From Sorangium cellulosum (GTDB lineage: Bacteria > Myxococcota_A > Polyangia > Polyangiales > Polyangiaceae), in assembly GCF_002950945.1 (NCBI RefSeq), contig NZ_CP012673.1:10182501-10246500 (forward strand): a stretch of DNA of 64,000 nt. Direction: 5' to 3'. Below are positions 1-9,115 of this stretch, in pieces (the first letter of the stretch is position 1; each line of letters opens with the position of its first letter). Below the pieces are notes generated by a model. That model saw only the letters and a program-made list of their open reading frames with translations, was not told the DNA's origin and ran no database searches. A program made the translations under genes and the position numbers.

Positions 1-24
1 GACGTAGCGGCGAGCGGACCCGCT

Positions 25-435
25 CTACTTGGGCGGCAGCCTCCCACGCCTCACGCCACCGGGAGGAGCGCTCGCCCGGCCGGCCCGCGGCTGCCGGACC
101 GGCTCAAGGCCGACCGCGGCCAGCACCGCGGCAACTCCCGTCCGCTCGTCTTCCGCCGCGGCTTCGGCCGCGGCTTGGCGCGGTGCCGGGTCCGCCGCGG
201 CTCGGCGCGGTGCCGGGTCACGGGCCAGCGCCCGGAGGAAGACGACGAACGCCTCGCGCTGGACCAGGCGCAGCTTGCCGAGCTTCGTGACCGGCAGGGG
301 AAAGCCCGGCGCGCGGATCGTGTCGAGGAAGACGCGCGCCGGGATGCCGGTGACCGACTCGACGTTCTTCTGCGAGAGCATCTCCGGCTGCGGGGCCGTG
401 ATCGTGAGTGCTCGCTCATCGAGCTCCGGACACAC
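25..435 (-). pseudogene. 3' part of HTH/excisionase-like gene (fragment 1)
   Basis: This short minus-strand reading frame shares about 45 residues (LTITAPQPEM...FPLPVTKLG) with the fragment at 2399-2710. The shared DNA is roughly 277-405 against 2402-2533. In this copy the frame continues past KLG into KLRLVQREAFVVFLRAL and then an Ala/Pro/Arg-rich tail with the repeat DPAPRRAA/DPAPRQAA. The first residues, before LTITAP, do not match the other copy, and only a GTG is available as start, so I read it as a 5'-truncated gene. The segment SQKNVESVTGIPARVFLDTIR resembles the helix-turn-helix of excisionase/MerR-like small DNA-binding proteins, which is a weak family call. Confidence 0.45.
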
Positions 436-910
436 GCCTGTCAGCGCTCCGCCCCGTCACCGCTGCCTGCACGGCGCCGCGACGGGTCGACTCGCGGGGG
501 ACGCGGACGCCCGAGCGTCGCATGCAGATCGAGGCGCGCGGCCGTCAGCGTGCCGTCAACGGCGGCGGCATGCCCACGACGCCGGCGGGCCGCACTCGCT
601 GGCGACCCTGGCGCACGGGCGACGTCGTGCAGCGCCGGGGGCGCGGCCGTCGGCGCCCCGTCAACGGCGGTCTGCCGACGACGCCGCAGCGGGTCGCGCT
701 CGCAGGGAACGGGGGCGCACGGGCGACACGTCTAGCTCAGGGCGCGCGGCCGCCAGCGCGCTCTCACGGCGGCCTGGACAGGCAGCCGGTGCCAGGGGGC
801 TGATAAGCACTCGCGCTTCGCAGGCAGGTGCGCAATGGAGCACGCTCTGGACGGTACGACCCACGCCTTTGTAATGTTCTCGCCGAATTACAGTTGACGC
901 CTGAAGGACC
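436..910. other. Gene-free stretch left of the IS
   Basis: No convincing gene is present. The several overlapping frames here lack homology-like sequence and are products of high GC. The only structure seen is the 105-bp repeat. The last 70 bases become AT-richer as they approach the IS inverted repeat. Confidence 0.5.
536..770. repeat. Degenerate tandem repeat, about 105-bp period
   Basis: The segment beginning gcgcggccgtcagcg at 536 recurs at 641 (gcgcggccgtcggcg) with the same order of landmarks (ccgtcaacggcgg, a gacgacgcc block, gcgcacgggcgac). A third partial copy starts near 744. Mutations between copies do not preserve any one reading frame, so it looks non-coding. Confidence 0.5.
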
Positions 911-936
911 GATCGGGTTGATTTTGTGATAATTCC
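911..936 (+). repeat. Left terminal inverted repeat of IS1182-type element
   Basis: The sequence reads gatcgggttga, then about nine mismatch-rich bases, then taattcc. It matches the reverse complement of 2367-2392 at about 19 of 26 positions. The best-conserved blocks are cgggttga (outer) and taattcc (inner). Confidence 0.6.
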
Positions 937-1005
937 GGGTGCTTCGATGGAAGGCTCGACCGTCTCGCCCGGGCCATGATCTCGTTCGCGTCCGGAGGTT
1001 CACGG

Positions 1006-2360
1006 ATGGAACGATGGTCGCCGCCGGTGGAGCTGTCGCGGCAGGAGCAGGCGCTGATGAAGCGGCTGACACGCGTGAGAGCACTGTTCGGCTTTCTCAG
1101 GCTGCACCGGCACGAGCTGTTCGACGCGACGTTCCAGGAGCAGCTGGAGGGCATGTACCGGACGACGGGGGCAGGTGAGCCGCCGCATCCGCCGGCGCTG
1201 ATGTGCATGGTCACGCTGCTAAAGCGCTGCGGGTGGCCATCGATAGCCGCCCTTTAGCGGGGGCCGGGCGGGTTGAAGACACGATCAACCTGCTCGGCCA
1301 TGCTGCACGCAGCATCGTCCGCGTCGTGTCGAAGATCACGGAGCGTCCGCCCGAGGAGATCGGCCGTAAGGCGGGCATCCCGCTGCTTCTGGCTCCCAGC
1401 ATCAAGGCCGGGCTCGACCTCGACTGGAGCGACCCGAAACAGAAGGCGGCGGCGATTCAGATCCTGGAGCGGCAGGTCTCGTCGTTGCAGCAGTGGGTCG
1501 ACCGCCATCTGGACGACGTCGTCGAGCAGCCGCTTCGCACCTATCTCGATGCGATCACACAGGTCCGAGATCAGGACCTGGAAACAGCCGAGGATGGGAC
1601 CGTTCGCATCCGGCAAGGTGTTGCGCCTGACCGCCGTGTCTCCATTGAGGACGCCGAGATGCGCCACGGCCGCAAGAGCCGCTCGAAGCGGTTCGACGGC
1701 TACAAGGAGCACATCGCACGCGACCTTGACCTTCCCATCATTGTCGCCTGCGCGGTCACGCCAGCGAATCGGCCCGAAGAAGAGGGGGCCGCGCCGATCG
1801 CTGAGGACATTCAGCGCCAGCGGTTGCGCCTCGTCGAGCTCCACATCGATCGCGCCTACGTGAACAGCCCCGTCGTTGACGACGTGATCCGCGCGGGCGG
1901 CCAGGTGTTCTCGAAGCCTTGGGGCCAGCGGGCTCGAAGCCCCGATTTGTTCAGCAAGCGTGATTTCAAGATCGACCTGCGCGCCAAGACAATCACGTGT
2001 CCAGCGGGACAGGTCGAGGTGTTCGAGCCTGGTGACACGGTCGAGTTCGATCCCGAGGAGTGCGGCGCGTGCCCGCTTCGAGCCAAGTGCACGCAAGCTG
2101 CCTAGGGGCGAGGGCGGACCGTGTCCATCGCCGAGGACGAAGCTCTGCAGGGCAAGTTCCGGAAGTTGCAGCAGACCGGGCCAGGACGCGCCATGCTCCG
2201 GCAGCGGACAGCTGTGGAGCATGCGCTTGCCCACATCGCGGCGCGCAAAGGACACAGCGCGCGCTACATCGGCGCCAGGAGAAACCTGTTCGACCTCCGG
2301 CGCGCCGCAGCGATCCAGAATCTTGAGGCGGCCCAGCGGCTGATCCAAGAGGCTGCGTAA
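1006..2360 (+). pseudogene. IS1182-family transposase, inactivated
   Basis: The start ATG at 1006 follows an SD-like GGAGG. The first frame (to about 1240) carries the family N-terminus, ending PPALMCMVTLLK. It then breaks: the next piece, in another frame, resumes at AGAGRVEDTINLLGHAARS, so roughly 100-150 residues of the N-terminal region are deleted. The second piece contains the core RRVSIEDAEMRHGRKSRSKRFDGYK and the Cys motif CPLRAKC. An in-frame TAG at 2103-2105 then separates it from the C-terminal piece (RTAVEHALAHIAARKG), which continues in the same frame to the TAA at 2358-2360. The deletion, frameshift and nonsense codon make it non-functional. Confidence 0.8.
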
Positions 2361-2366
2361 CTTATT

Positions 2367-2392
2367 GGAATTAGATGATTTTCAACCCGTTC
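2367..2392 (-). repeat. Right terminal inverted repeat of IS1182-type element
   Basis: The outer block tcaacccg and inner block ggaatta pair with the left end at 911-936. It lies 7 bp after the transposase stop codon, the usual tight spacing at the 3' end of such elements. Confidence 0.6.
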
Positions 2393-2398
2393 GGCGTT

Positions 2399-2710
2399 CT
2401 AGCCCAGCTTCGCGACCGGCAGGGGAAAGCCCGGCGCGCGGATCGCGTCGAGGAAGACGCGCGCAGGGATGCCGGTGACCGACTCGACGTTCTTCTGCGA
2501 GAGCATCTCCGGCTGCGGGGCCGTGATCGTGAGCCCGTCCAGCGGAATTGCGAGCGTCGCCGTAGCCGTGGCGGAGGAGCTGATCGCGCTGGGCTTCTGC
2601 AATCCGCCGACGCGCGTCTCCAGGACCGTCCTCTCGATCGCGCGCATGCCGTTGTCAACCTCACGAAGAGCGAGCTGTGACGATACACGCGCGAGAGCCA
2701 CCGATGCCAT
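2399..2710 (-). pseudogene. 5' part of HTH/excisionase-like gene (fragment 2)
   Basis: The 103-aa frame starts MASVALARVSSQLALREVD and ends PLPVAKLG followed directly by TAG at 2399-2401, right beside the IS end. It shares its last 45 residues with fragment 1 at 25-435, which continues past KLG for another 80 residues. This copy therefore appears 3'-truncated and fragment 1 5'-truncated. Together they could describe one ancestral gene of about 190 residues with a central HTH-like segment. The function is unknown. A short functional protein cannot be excluded. Confidence 0.45.
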
Positions 2711-3033
2711 TACCGTACCTCCATCCGTGTAGGGTTCGTGAGCAACCGTGACCGACGCCGCCGGAAGGAGCCCGAAAAGGTATCTCGGAGCCGAAGGTAT
2801 CTCGAGGCGAATTACCCTTGGATGACCCTCGGAAAAACATCACATCGTATCGCGGGGTTAGGTGTTCTGGGAGGGGCCGCTGAGGGGCCGAAAAACGGGG
2901 GGAGCGAAGGGCGCGATTTGGCAACTCTGAGCGCCCCCTCGGCGCCGTGCGCGGAGGCGACACCGAGGGGTGCGCCACGTCGATGCGCCGCGGCGACGGC
3001 TGGGTGCGCGTCGGAGCCGGGCCTTCCAGTCGA
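2711..3033. other. Gene-free stretch
   Basis: This intergenic DNA lies between convergent or same-strand remnants and is lower in GC than its neighbours. A short direct repeat (aggtatctcg, twice, near 2779-2803) is the only structure noted. I see no gene or clear hairpin. Confidence 0.5.
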
Positions 3034-3525
3034 TCACTCATCGAAGTTGTCGAAGCGCATCGGCTTCTTCTGTGGGATCACGACCTTGGCCGCGCCCGGC
3101 GGAGGTGGCTCGTAGAGGTCCAGGAGCGCCGGCGAGGCCCCCGACTCCTCGATGGTCACGGTCTTCTCCCCGGTGCTCTTCGCCCCCTTGAACGCGCGCA
3201 CACGGTGCTGCTCACCCACCTTGCCCACCAGCTCGATGAGACCGTCCCTCCGCCGCGCCGGCTGACCGTCCACCTCGACCGACGCATCGCCCGGCAGCAC
3301 GACCACCGCCACCCGGCGCTCGCCAGGCCCGAGCGCCCTGAGCTGCGCCCGCCGCGCTGTTCCGGCGTCCGACGCCGCCGGGGCTCCGCGCTCCGGGTTC
3401 GCTTCGGCGGCGGTGGTCCCGGAATCCGCCTGCTCTCCGGCGCCCCCGCCGCTCGCGGGCTGGCCGCAGGCGACGAGGAGCACGGCCATCCATCCGGCCG
3501 GCGCGGACATGCGACGGGTCCTCAT
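3034..3525 (-). CDS. Small PEGA-like lipoprotein
   Basis: A 163-aa protein, last gene of the CHAT-STAND operon. The N-terminus MRTRRMSAPAGWMAVLLVACGQ is a short signal peptide with a lipobox ending at Cys20, so the product should be an envelope lipoprotein. A low-complexity Ala/Gly/Glu linker follows, then a beta-rich segment (RRVAVVVLPGDASVEVDGQP...LIELVGKVGEQHRVRAFKG) that reads like a PEGA domain. The tail is proline-rich. The ATG overlaps the stop of the STAND gene (ATGA at 3522-3525), so translation is coupled. A similar pairing of STAND with PEGA and lipoprotein genes occurs at 26973-32583. The ligand or partner is unknown. Confidence 0.8.
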   Translation of the reverse strand: MRTRRMSAPAGWMAVLLVACGQPASGGGAGEQADSGTTAAEANPERGAPAASDAGTARRAQLRALGPGERRVAVVVLPGDASVEVDGQPARRRDGLIELVGKVGEQHRVRAFKGAKSTGEKTVTIEESGASPALLDLYEPPPPGAAKVVIPQKKPMRFDNFDE

Positions 3526-6500
3526 GGCTCTTCCCCCTCCAGGAGCACGGGCGCTCTCCGGTACGCGCGCTCGCACGCCGCGTACCGCTCCCGCGCCCTC
3601 GCAGCGGGCTCGCCAAGATAGATGCCCCGCATCGCCGGAGGGAGGCAATCCGCATTGGCGCCCTCCAGACCCCGTTTCAGCGCGCCCACGTCGATCGTCC
3701 AGGCGCGCGTCGTGTTGTTTTCCGCGACGGTGAGGATCCTCTGCCCGCCGTCCACGAAGGCCATGGCCAGGAGGGGCACCGGGGCATCGAGCGTGATCGG
3801 CTCTCCCGTGGCCTCGGCGCTCCACAGGCGCAGGCCCGCCTTCAGCGACGAGGTGGCGATCCGCGCGCCGTCGGGGCTCCAGATCACACGCAGCACCGGG
3901 CTCCCGTGCTCGATCGGCACCGCGCGGGCGCCGCTCTCCGCGCGCCACACCTGCGCGGTACCGTCCTCCGAGGCGGTGACGATCCGCCTGCCGTCGGGGC
4001 TCCACGCTGCTGCGTAGATCGCGCCTCCGTGCCCCGTGAGCACCACGGGCTCGCCCGAGCCGTCGGCGCTCCACACGCGCGCCGTGTGGTCCATCGACGT
4101 GGTCACGATCCGCCTGCCGTCGGGACTCCACGCCGCCGAGGTGAGGCCGTCGGTGTGCCCTGACAGAAGGACGGGCTCGCCCGGTGCATCGGCGCGCCAT
4201 ACGCGCGCCGTCCTGTCGTCCGAGGCGGTGACCACGCGGCTCCCGTCCGGGCTGAACGCCGCCGCGCGCACCCCACCGACGTGCCCCGCGAGCACCACGG
4301 GCTCGCCCGTGCCGTCCAGGCGGAGGATGCGCACCGTCCCATTGAGCAGGGCGATGACGATCCGGCTGCCGTCGGGGCTCAGCGCCGCGCTCACGACCCA
4401 GCGCTTGTCGCCACGGACGGGGAAGGTGGAGACCGACCTGCCGCCCGCGTCGAAGATCACCGGATCGCCCGTCCCGTCCGCGCGAAAGACGCGCGCCGTC
4501 CCGTCGTCGTACGCCGCGGCGACGACGTCGCCCCCGGCGCCGATGAACGCCGAATGGTAAAACTCCTGCCGCTGGCGCGGCAGCGACGCGAGCCACCCGG
4601 GGCGCCAGATCCTGGCCGTCGCATCGAGCGAGCCCCCGCTCTCCAGCGCCGCCGCCGCGCCGGTGAGCACCCGCGCTCCATCGGGGCTCCACGCCGCCGA
4701 CAGCACCGGTCCCTCGTGCCCGCTCAGCACCAGCGGTATGCCCCCTTCCGCGGACCAGATCCGCGCCGTCTGGTCGCGCGAGGCGGTGGCCACGTACCGC
4801 CCATCCGGCCGGAACCCCACGGACGTGACCGCCTGGCCGTGCCCGGACAGGACGACCGGCTCGCCCTTGCCATCGGCGCTCCACACGCGCGCCGTCTTAT
4901 CCGCCGAGGCGGTGGCGACGCGCCCGCCGTCGGGGCTCCACGCGGCATGCAGGACGTCGCGCTCGTGTCCTTCGAGCACGACCGGCCTGGCCTTGCCCGA
5001 CACCTCCCAGATGCGCGCGGTCCTGTCGTTCGAGGTCGTGACGAGGCGCGTCCCATCGGGGCTCGGGGCGACGAAGCGCACCGCGCCCTCGTGCCCTCGG
5101 AAGACGACCGGCCGCCCCGCCCCTTCCGCCCCCCACAGGCGCGCTGTCTCGTCCTCCGAGCCGGTGAGCACGCGCACGCCGTCCGGATGGAACGATGCGA
5201 CCGTCAGCGGCCCCGTATGGCCCCTGAGCTCGATCCTGCCGCTGCCATCGGCGTTCCACACCCGCGCGGTCGCGTCATCGCGCGACGTCACGACCACCCG
5301 CGCGCCGTCGCCGCTCCAGGCCGCGGCCGTGACGGGCCCGGCCTTGCCGTCGAGCACGACGGGCTCGCCCGAGCCGTCCGCCCTCCACACCCGCGCCGTC
5401 CCGTCCTCCGAGCCGGTGAGCACGCGCACGCCGTCGGGGCTGAAGGAGGCGGCGGTGATCGGCCCGGCGTGGCCCGCGAGCACGACGGGCTCGCCCGAGC
5501 CGTCCGCGCTCCACACCCGCGCCGTCCTGTCGGCCGAGGCGGTCAGGACCCGCTTGCCGTCGCGGCTCCACACGGCCGCCGCGAGCGCGCTCTCGTGGCC
5601 GCGGAGGGTCACCTCGAGCGTGTTCGCGCCGAGGGCCTCGCTCGCGAGCGCGACCCAGCCGCGCGCCTGCTCGGGCCGCTGCACCTCGGCCAGGAGCTTC
5701 GTCGCCCAGCCGAGCTGGTTGCCGTTCTTGAGCTCGCGAAAGCCGGCGAGGAGCCGCGCGTCCGACGCCTCGATCGCCGTCTCCTCCGCGCGCACGCGCT
5801 CCCGGTCCGCGACGCTCCGGGCCGCCTGCGCCGTCCGCTGCTGCTCGAGCGCCCAGAGGCCCATGGCCGCCGCGCCCGCCGCCACCGCGAGCGCCGCGAG
5901 CGCGAGGATCGCCAGCGAGCGCCGCTGCGCCCGCGCCTTCGCGAGCCGCGCCTCGACCTCGGCGCGCTCGCGCCGGAACTCCGCCTCCTGCGCCTCCTCG
6001 CGCCGCCGCTGCTCCTCGTCCCGCTCGCGCTGCTGCCGCTGCTCGTAGACCCGCCTCGCCAGCCAGTCGTGGCCGATCTCGAAATACCTGCTGCCCTGAT
6101 GCGCCTCGGCGTGCAGGATCGCCGCGCCCTCGAGCGCGCTCAGGATCGGCCCGAGCTTCTCCGCGGGCACGATCCGCAGGAGCTCGTTCTCCGTGCGCAG
6201 CGTCCGGCTGCCGTCCGCCGTGACGAGGTGATCCTCGAGCAGCCGCTGCGCCACCGGTGCCAGCGGCCCGAGGCCTTCCAGCGTCGCGTCGAAGTACCGG
6301 CGCAGGATGGGCTCGGCCTCGATCACCCCCGCGGCGCCGCCCAGGGCGCGCTCCTGGAACAGCGCCCGGCACACGATCTGCGCGTAGGCCGCCTGCACCT
6401 CCGCCGCGTCGGACGGGCTCTCGCCGGGCGTCCGCACCTCCCGCATCAGCCCGCGGAGCTGCTCCTCGTCCCAGCGCTGCGGCGGCTGCCCTTCGGCCGC

Positions 6501-7139
6501 CGCCCGGCACACCGCCTTGACCATCTCCCCCACCGTCATCGGCCCGAGCCGGAAGCCGTGCGCCAGGAGCTCCTTGCGATCGCGCGCGCGATCCCGGAAC
6601 CGCCCCAGGTAGTCCTCCCGCAGCGCCAGCACGATCTGAAGGCCCTGGATCGGCGCCCGCGCCAGCCGGTGCACCCCCTCGATCAGCGCCTCGGCCTCGG
6701 CCTCAGCGCGCTCCGGGAAGAGCAGCTGCTCGAGCTGGTCCAGGTAGATCAGGATCGGCTGCTCGCTCCGCCGCTCGGCGAGGACCATCGCCTGGTCGAG
6801 CGCTTCGAGGGGGGGGAGGTCCGGCGGGGGCGCGCCGAGCTCCAGACCGTCGAAGAGAGCGCGCGCGAGCCACGGGAGCGGCGCCTCGCCCGGCGGCCAG
6901 CCGTCGACGCGCACCACCTGGAAATCATGGGTCTCCTCCAGCCGAGGGATCACCCCCGCCTGCATCAACGAGGATTTTCCCGCCCCCGAGGGCCCGAACA
7001 GCGTGGTCGACGGGTGGGCGAGCAGCTGGTGGGCGAGCTTGGCGACGAGCGCGTCGCGGCCGAAGAAGCGATGACGATCCGCGACGCGGTACGGCTGCGC
7101 GCCGGGGAACGGGTTCGCGCTCTCCTGGGGCTCGCTCAC
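3522..7139 (-). CDS. nSTAND ATPase with WD40 beta-propellers
   Basis: A 1205-aa protein. Residues 8-27 (NPFPGAQPYRVADRHRFFGR) are the typical entry to novel STAND NTPases. Walker A is GPSGAGKS (49-56) and Walker B is ILIYLD (129-134). A charged coiled coil spans about 365-405 and a single membrane helix about 408-431, followed from about 512 by 14 WD40 repeats (SPDG..V.T.S.D.TARVW), enough for two seven-bladed propellers. STAND proteins act as ligand-triggered molecular switches; the propellers are the likely sensor. The start is GTG at 7139, overlapping the CHAT stop (GTGA), because the conserved NPFPG block begins at once. The much longer open frame upstream is a shadow. A paralogue is at 28732-32583. 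Confidence 0.88.
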   Translation of the reverse strand: MSEPQESANPFPGAQPYRVADRHRFFGRDALVAKLAHQLLAHPSTTLFGPSGAGKSSLMQAGVIPRLEETHDFQVVRVDGWPPGEAPLPWLARALFDGLELGAPPPDLPPLEALDQAMVLAERRSEQPILIYLDQLEQLLFPERAEAEAEALIEGVHRLARAPIQGLQIVLALREDYLGRFRDRARDRKELLAHGFRLGPMTVGEMVKAVCRAAAEGQPPQRWDEEQLRGLMREVRTPGESPSDAAEVQAAYAQIVCRALFQERALGGAAGVIEAEPILRRYFDATLEGLGPLAPVAQRLLEDHLVTADGSRTLRTENELLRIVPAEKLGPILSALEGAAILHAEAHQGSRYFEIGHDWLARRVYEQRQQRERDEEQRRREEAQEAEFRRERAEVEARLAKARAQRRSLAILALAALAVAAGAAAMGLWALEQQRTAQAARSVADRERVRAEETAIEASDARLLAGFRELKNGNQLGWATKLLAEVQRPEQARGWVALASEALGANTLEVTLRGHESALAAAVWSRDGKRVLTASADRTARVWSADGSGEPVVLAGHAGPITAASFSPDGVRVLTGSEDGTARVWRADGSGEPVVLDGKAGPVTAAAWSGDGARVVVTSRDDATARVWNADGSGRIELRGHTGPLTVASFHPDGVRVLTGSEDETARLWGAEGAGRPVVFRGHEGAVRFVAPSPDGTRLVTTSNDRTARIWEVSGKARPVVLEGHERDVLHAAWSPDGGRVATASADKTARVWSADGKGEPVVLSGHGQAVTSVGFRPDGRYVATASRDQTARIWSAEGGIPLVLSGHEGPVLSAAWSPDGARVLTGAAAALESGGSLDATARIWRPGWLASLPRQRQEFYHSAFIGAGGDVVAAAYDDGTARVFRADGTGDPVIFDAGGRSVSTFPVRGDKRWVVSAALSPDGSRIVIALLNGTVRILRLDGTGEPVVLAGHVGGVRAAAFSPDGSRVVTASDDRTARVWRADAPGEPVLLSGHTDGLTSAAWSPDGRRIVTTSMDHTARVWSADGSGEPVVLTGHGGAIYAAAWSPDGRRIVTASEDGTAQVWRAESGARAVPIEHGSPVLRVIWSPDGARIATSSLKAGLRLWSAEATGEPITLDAPVPLLAMAFVDGGQRILTVAENNTTRAWTIDVGALKRGLEGANADCLPPAMRGIYLGEPAARARERYAACERAYRRAPVLLEGEEP

Positions 7140-9115
7140 GACCCGCCGTCCCCTTCCAGCCCCTCGGCGAAATCCTCCACGGGGGATTCGATCACCTCGA
7201 CGCCCTCGCCCTTGCCCGGCAGGCCCGAGCCCTTCTCCCAGAGCCCTCGCTCGGCGTCCTCGGGATCGAGCACCGCGAGGCTGCCGCGCGGGACGCCCCG
7301 CGGATAGAGCCGGTGGAGCATGAGGCGGTGGTGCCCGGTGACCATCGACATGCCGAGGAGCAGCGCGGGCCGGTAGCTCAGCGTGCTCAGGACAGCGTTC
7401 GCCAGATCGCGCGGGAGCGCGCCGTCCAGGTCGCGGAGGCTGAGCTGGTAGTCGTCCTCCGTCAAACGGGGCCGGGCGAAGACTCGCTCCGGCGTGTAGC
7501 CGCCGTAGGGCCGGAACAGCACGATCTCCTGCTCCGGATCGATCGTCGTCGGCGGTGTATCGAGCTCCTCCCAGCCCTCGCCGCCCGCCTCGCGGCACAG
7601 CATCAAGAGGCCCTCCTCCCCCGGCTGGATCACGTAGATCGTGCGCTCGGGGTGCTTCTCGGCGACGGCGAGCTCGAGCCACGGGTGGCGCAGCAGGGTG
7701 GTGTGGGCGCCGGGGCCGACGAAGCCCGCCAGCACCTCGACGAAGGGTGGGGGCGGCGCGCCGTCGCGAAACGTCTTCTGGAACTCGGCGTCCAGCCTGG
7801 TCACACCACGGTGGAGCGCGAAGCGCTGGGCGATCGCGCTCATCGGCAGCGCGGGCGAGGCCGGGACGGACGCCTTGACGAGCTCCTTGTGGAGCTTGTC
7901 GCGGAACCCGGAGAGCACCGGGCGCTGTCCCCGGAAGCGATCGCCCAGCAGCAGCGAGAACGGCTTGCCGAGCAGCCGCGCGAGGGCCGGATCGAGCCCG
8001 CGCGCGGCGGGCTTTGCCGCCGGGTGTGGGGCGGGCGCGGTGATCTTGCGCCCCTTGAAGTCGAAGAGCACGCCGTCGGGGCCGCGGAGGTAGACGACCG
8101 GCGAGAACGCCTCGGCGCTGCCCTCGAAGGCGCCGAGCATGGCGCGCCGGGCCTCGTTCATGGCGGCGGCGATATCGCCCTTGCTCCGGGACGCGCCGGC
8201 GAGCGCCCGGTAGAGCTCCGTCGAGCAGGTGCGGGCCACGTTGGCCTTGACCGGCCAGAGGTGGGCGACGACCGCGTCCGCGCCGGCGCGGGCGAGGAGC
8301 TCGGCGGCAGAGGCGAACACGGTAGGGCGAGCGCCCTCGCACGCCTCGAGGACGATGAGCCGGAGGAAGCCGCGGAGGCTCGCCTTGAGCTGCTGGGCGA
8401 GGAGCTCGACGGGCAGCCAGGTCTCGTCGCCGTCGTCGTTGTCGGCGAGCCGCAGGACGGGAGCGCCGCCCTGCTGGCCGCCGTGCCCGAGGAAGTGGAG
8501 CACGTGCGGGATCGGCTCGCGGCGGAGCCGATCGAAGAGGCCGGAGACGCTCGCGGCCGGCCCCTCGATCGGATCGAGCCACTCGATCTCGCCGGCGTCG
8601 ATGCGCTCGGCGAGCGCGCTCCGGAGCACCGCGAGGCCTGCGCTGCCGGTGGGCGCGACGGCGAGCAGGCGCAGCGCGCCGCGCACCGCGCGGGGCTGCC
8701 AGGGCTCGTCGGTGGTGACCCCGCGCACGGGCAGCAGGTCCGGCGAGCTGGCCCAGAAGCCCATCGCCTCGCCGGGCTTGCAGAGCGCCTCCCACGGGAC
8801 GGCCTGGAGCTCCAGGTCGTGGAGCCCGAGGCGCACGAGCAGCGGCCCGCCCGCGGCCTCGGCGAGCCGGGCCCGGAGCGGGTCGATGCCGCCGTCGAGC
8901 ACGGCGCGCTGGAGGGCCTGCGCCGTATCGAGCAGGCCGGCGGCGAGCGGGCGGCCGCGCGCGGCGGCGGCGCGCACGGCGACGGCGAAGCGGGAGAGGG
9001 CCTCGGCGTCGAGGTCGGGGCCGAGGGAATGGGGGGCGGTCTGCTCTCCGCGGCTGCCGCGCGCGCCGGCGCGCACCTCGGCGCCGGCACGGGCGAGGTC
9101 AATCTCCAGCCACAT
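7136..9115 (-). CDS. CHAT protease-like protein with SIR2-like C-terminus
   Basis: A 659-aa protein, first gene of the operon. The start MWLEIDLARAG is chosen by match with the paralogues at 18725 and 26942. Residues about 100-310 form a CHAT (caspase-like) domain: the His is in VLHFLGHGG (His211) and the Cys in IVLEACEG (Cys259), with the family strand AVVAHLWPVK after them. Residues about 390-650 (PFSLLLGD...RTIYVIQPGEEG...LTEDDYQ...PALLLGMSM) resemble the SIR2-like fold used by NAD-consuming effectors. However, the place where an Asn-Tyr-Asp motif is expected reads LLRHPWLELAVAE, so NAD hydrolysis is doubtful. It is translationally coupled to the STAND gene, which may switch it. Confidence 0.82.
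   Translation of the reverse strand: MWLEIDLARAGAEVRAGARGSRGEQTAPHSLGPDLDAEALSRFAVAVRAAAARGRPLAAGLLDTAQALQRAVLDGGIDPLRARLAEAAGGPLLVRLGLHDLELQAVPWEALCKPGEAMGFWASSPDLLPVRGVTTDEPWQPRAVRGALRLLAVAPTGSAGLAVLRSALAERIDAGEIEWLDPIEGPAASVSGLFDRLRREPIPHVLHFLGHGGQQGGAPVLRLADNDDGDETWLPVELLAQQLKASLRGFLRLIVLEACEGARPTVFASAAELLARAGADAVVAHLWPVKANVARTCSTELYRALAGASRSKGDIAAAMNEARRAMLGAFEGSAEAFSPVVYLRGPDGVLFDFKGRKITAPAPHPAAKPAARGLDPALARLLGKPFSLLLGDRFRGQRPVLSGFRDKLHKELVKASVPASPALPMSAIAQRFALHRGVTRLDAEFQKTFRDGAPPPPFVEVLAGFVGPGAHTTLLRHPWLELAVAEKHPERTIYVIQPGEEGLLMLCREAGGEGWEELDTPPTTIDPEQEIVLFRPYGGYTPERVFARPRLTEDDYQLSLRDLDGALPRDLANAVLSTLSYRPALLLGMSMVTGHHRLMLHRLYPRGVPRGSLAVLDPEDAERGLWEKGSGLPGKGEGVEVIESPVEDFAEGLEGDGGS

Larger units (their letters stand above)
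911..2392 (+). mobile_element. Decayed IS1182-type insertion sequence
   Basis: A broken DDE transposase is bounded by imperfect 26-bp terminal inverted repeats at 911-936 and 2367-2392. The total of about 1.48 kb is a little short for the family because the transposase has an internal deletion. I see no clear target duplication. The flanks are two partly homologous gene fragments (25-435 and 2399-2710), so the present context arose by duplication or recombination rather than a single clean insertion. Confidence 0.7.

Noticed and set aside
2381..2402. Similarity of ttcaacccgtt...tctag to 42654-42675
   Set aside because: About 18 of 22 bases agree and both sites contain a stop codon, but no other IS sequence accompanies the second site; chance cannot be excluded.
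4281..7307. Long plus-strand open frame (about 1000 codons) opposite the STAND gene
   Set aside because: The translation is Arg/Pro/His-rich low-complexity shadow; the minus strand encodes clear Walker and WD40 motifs.
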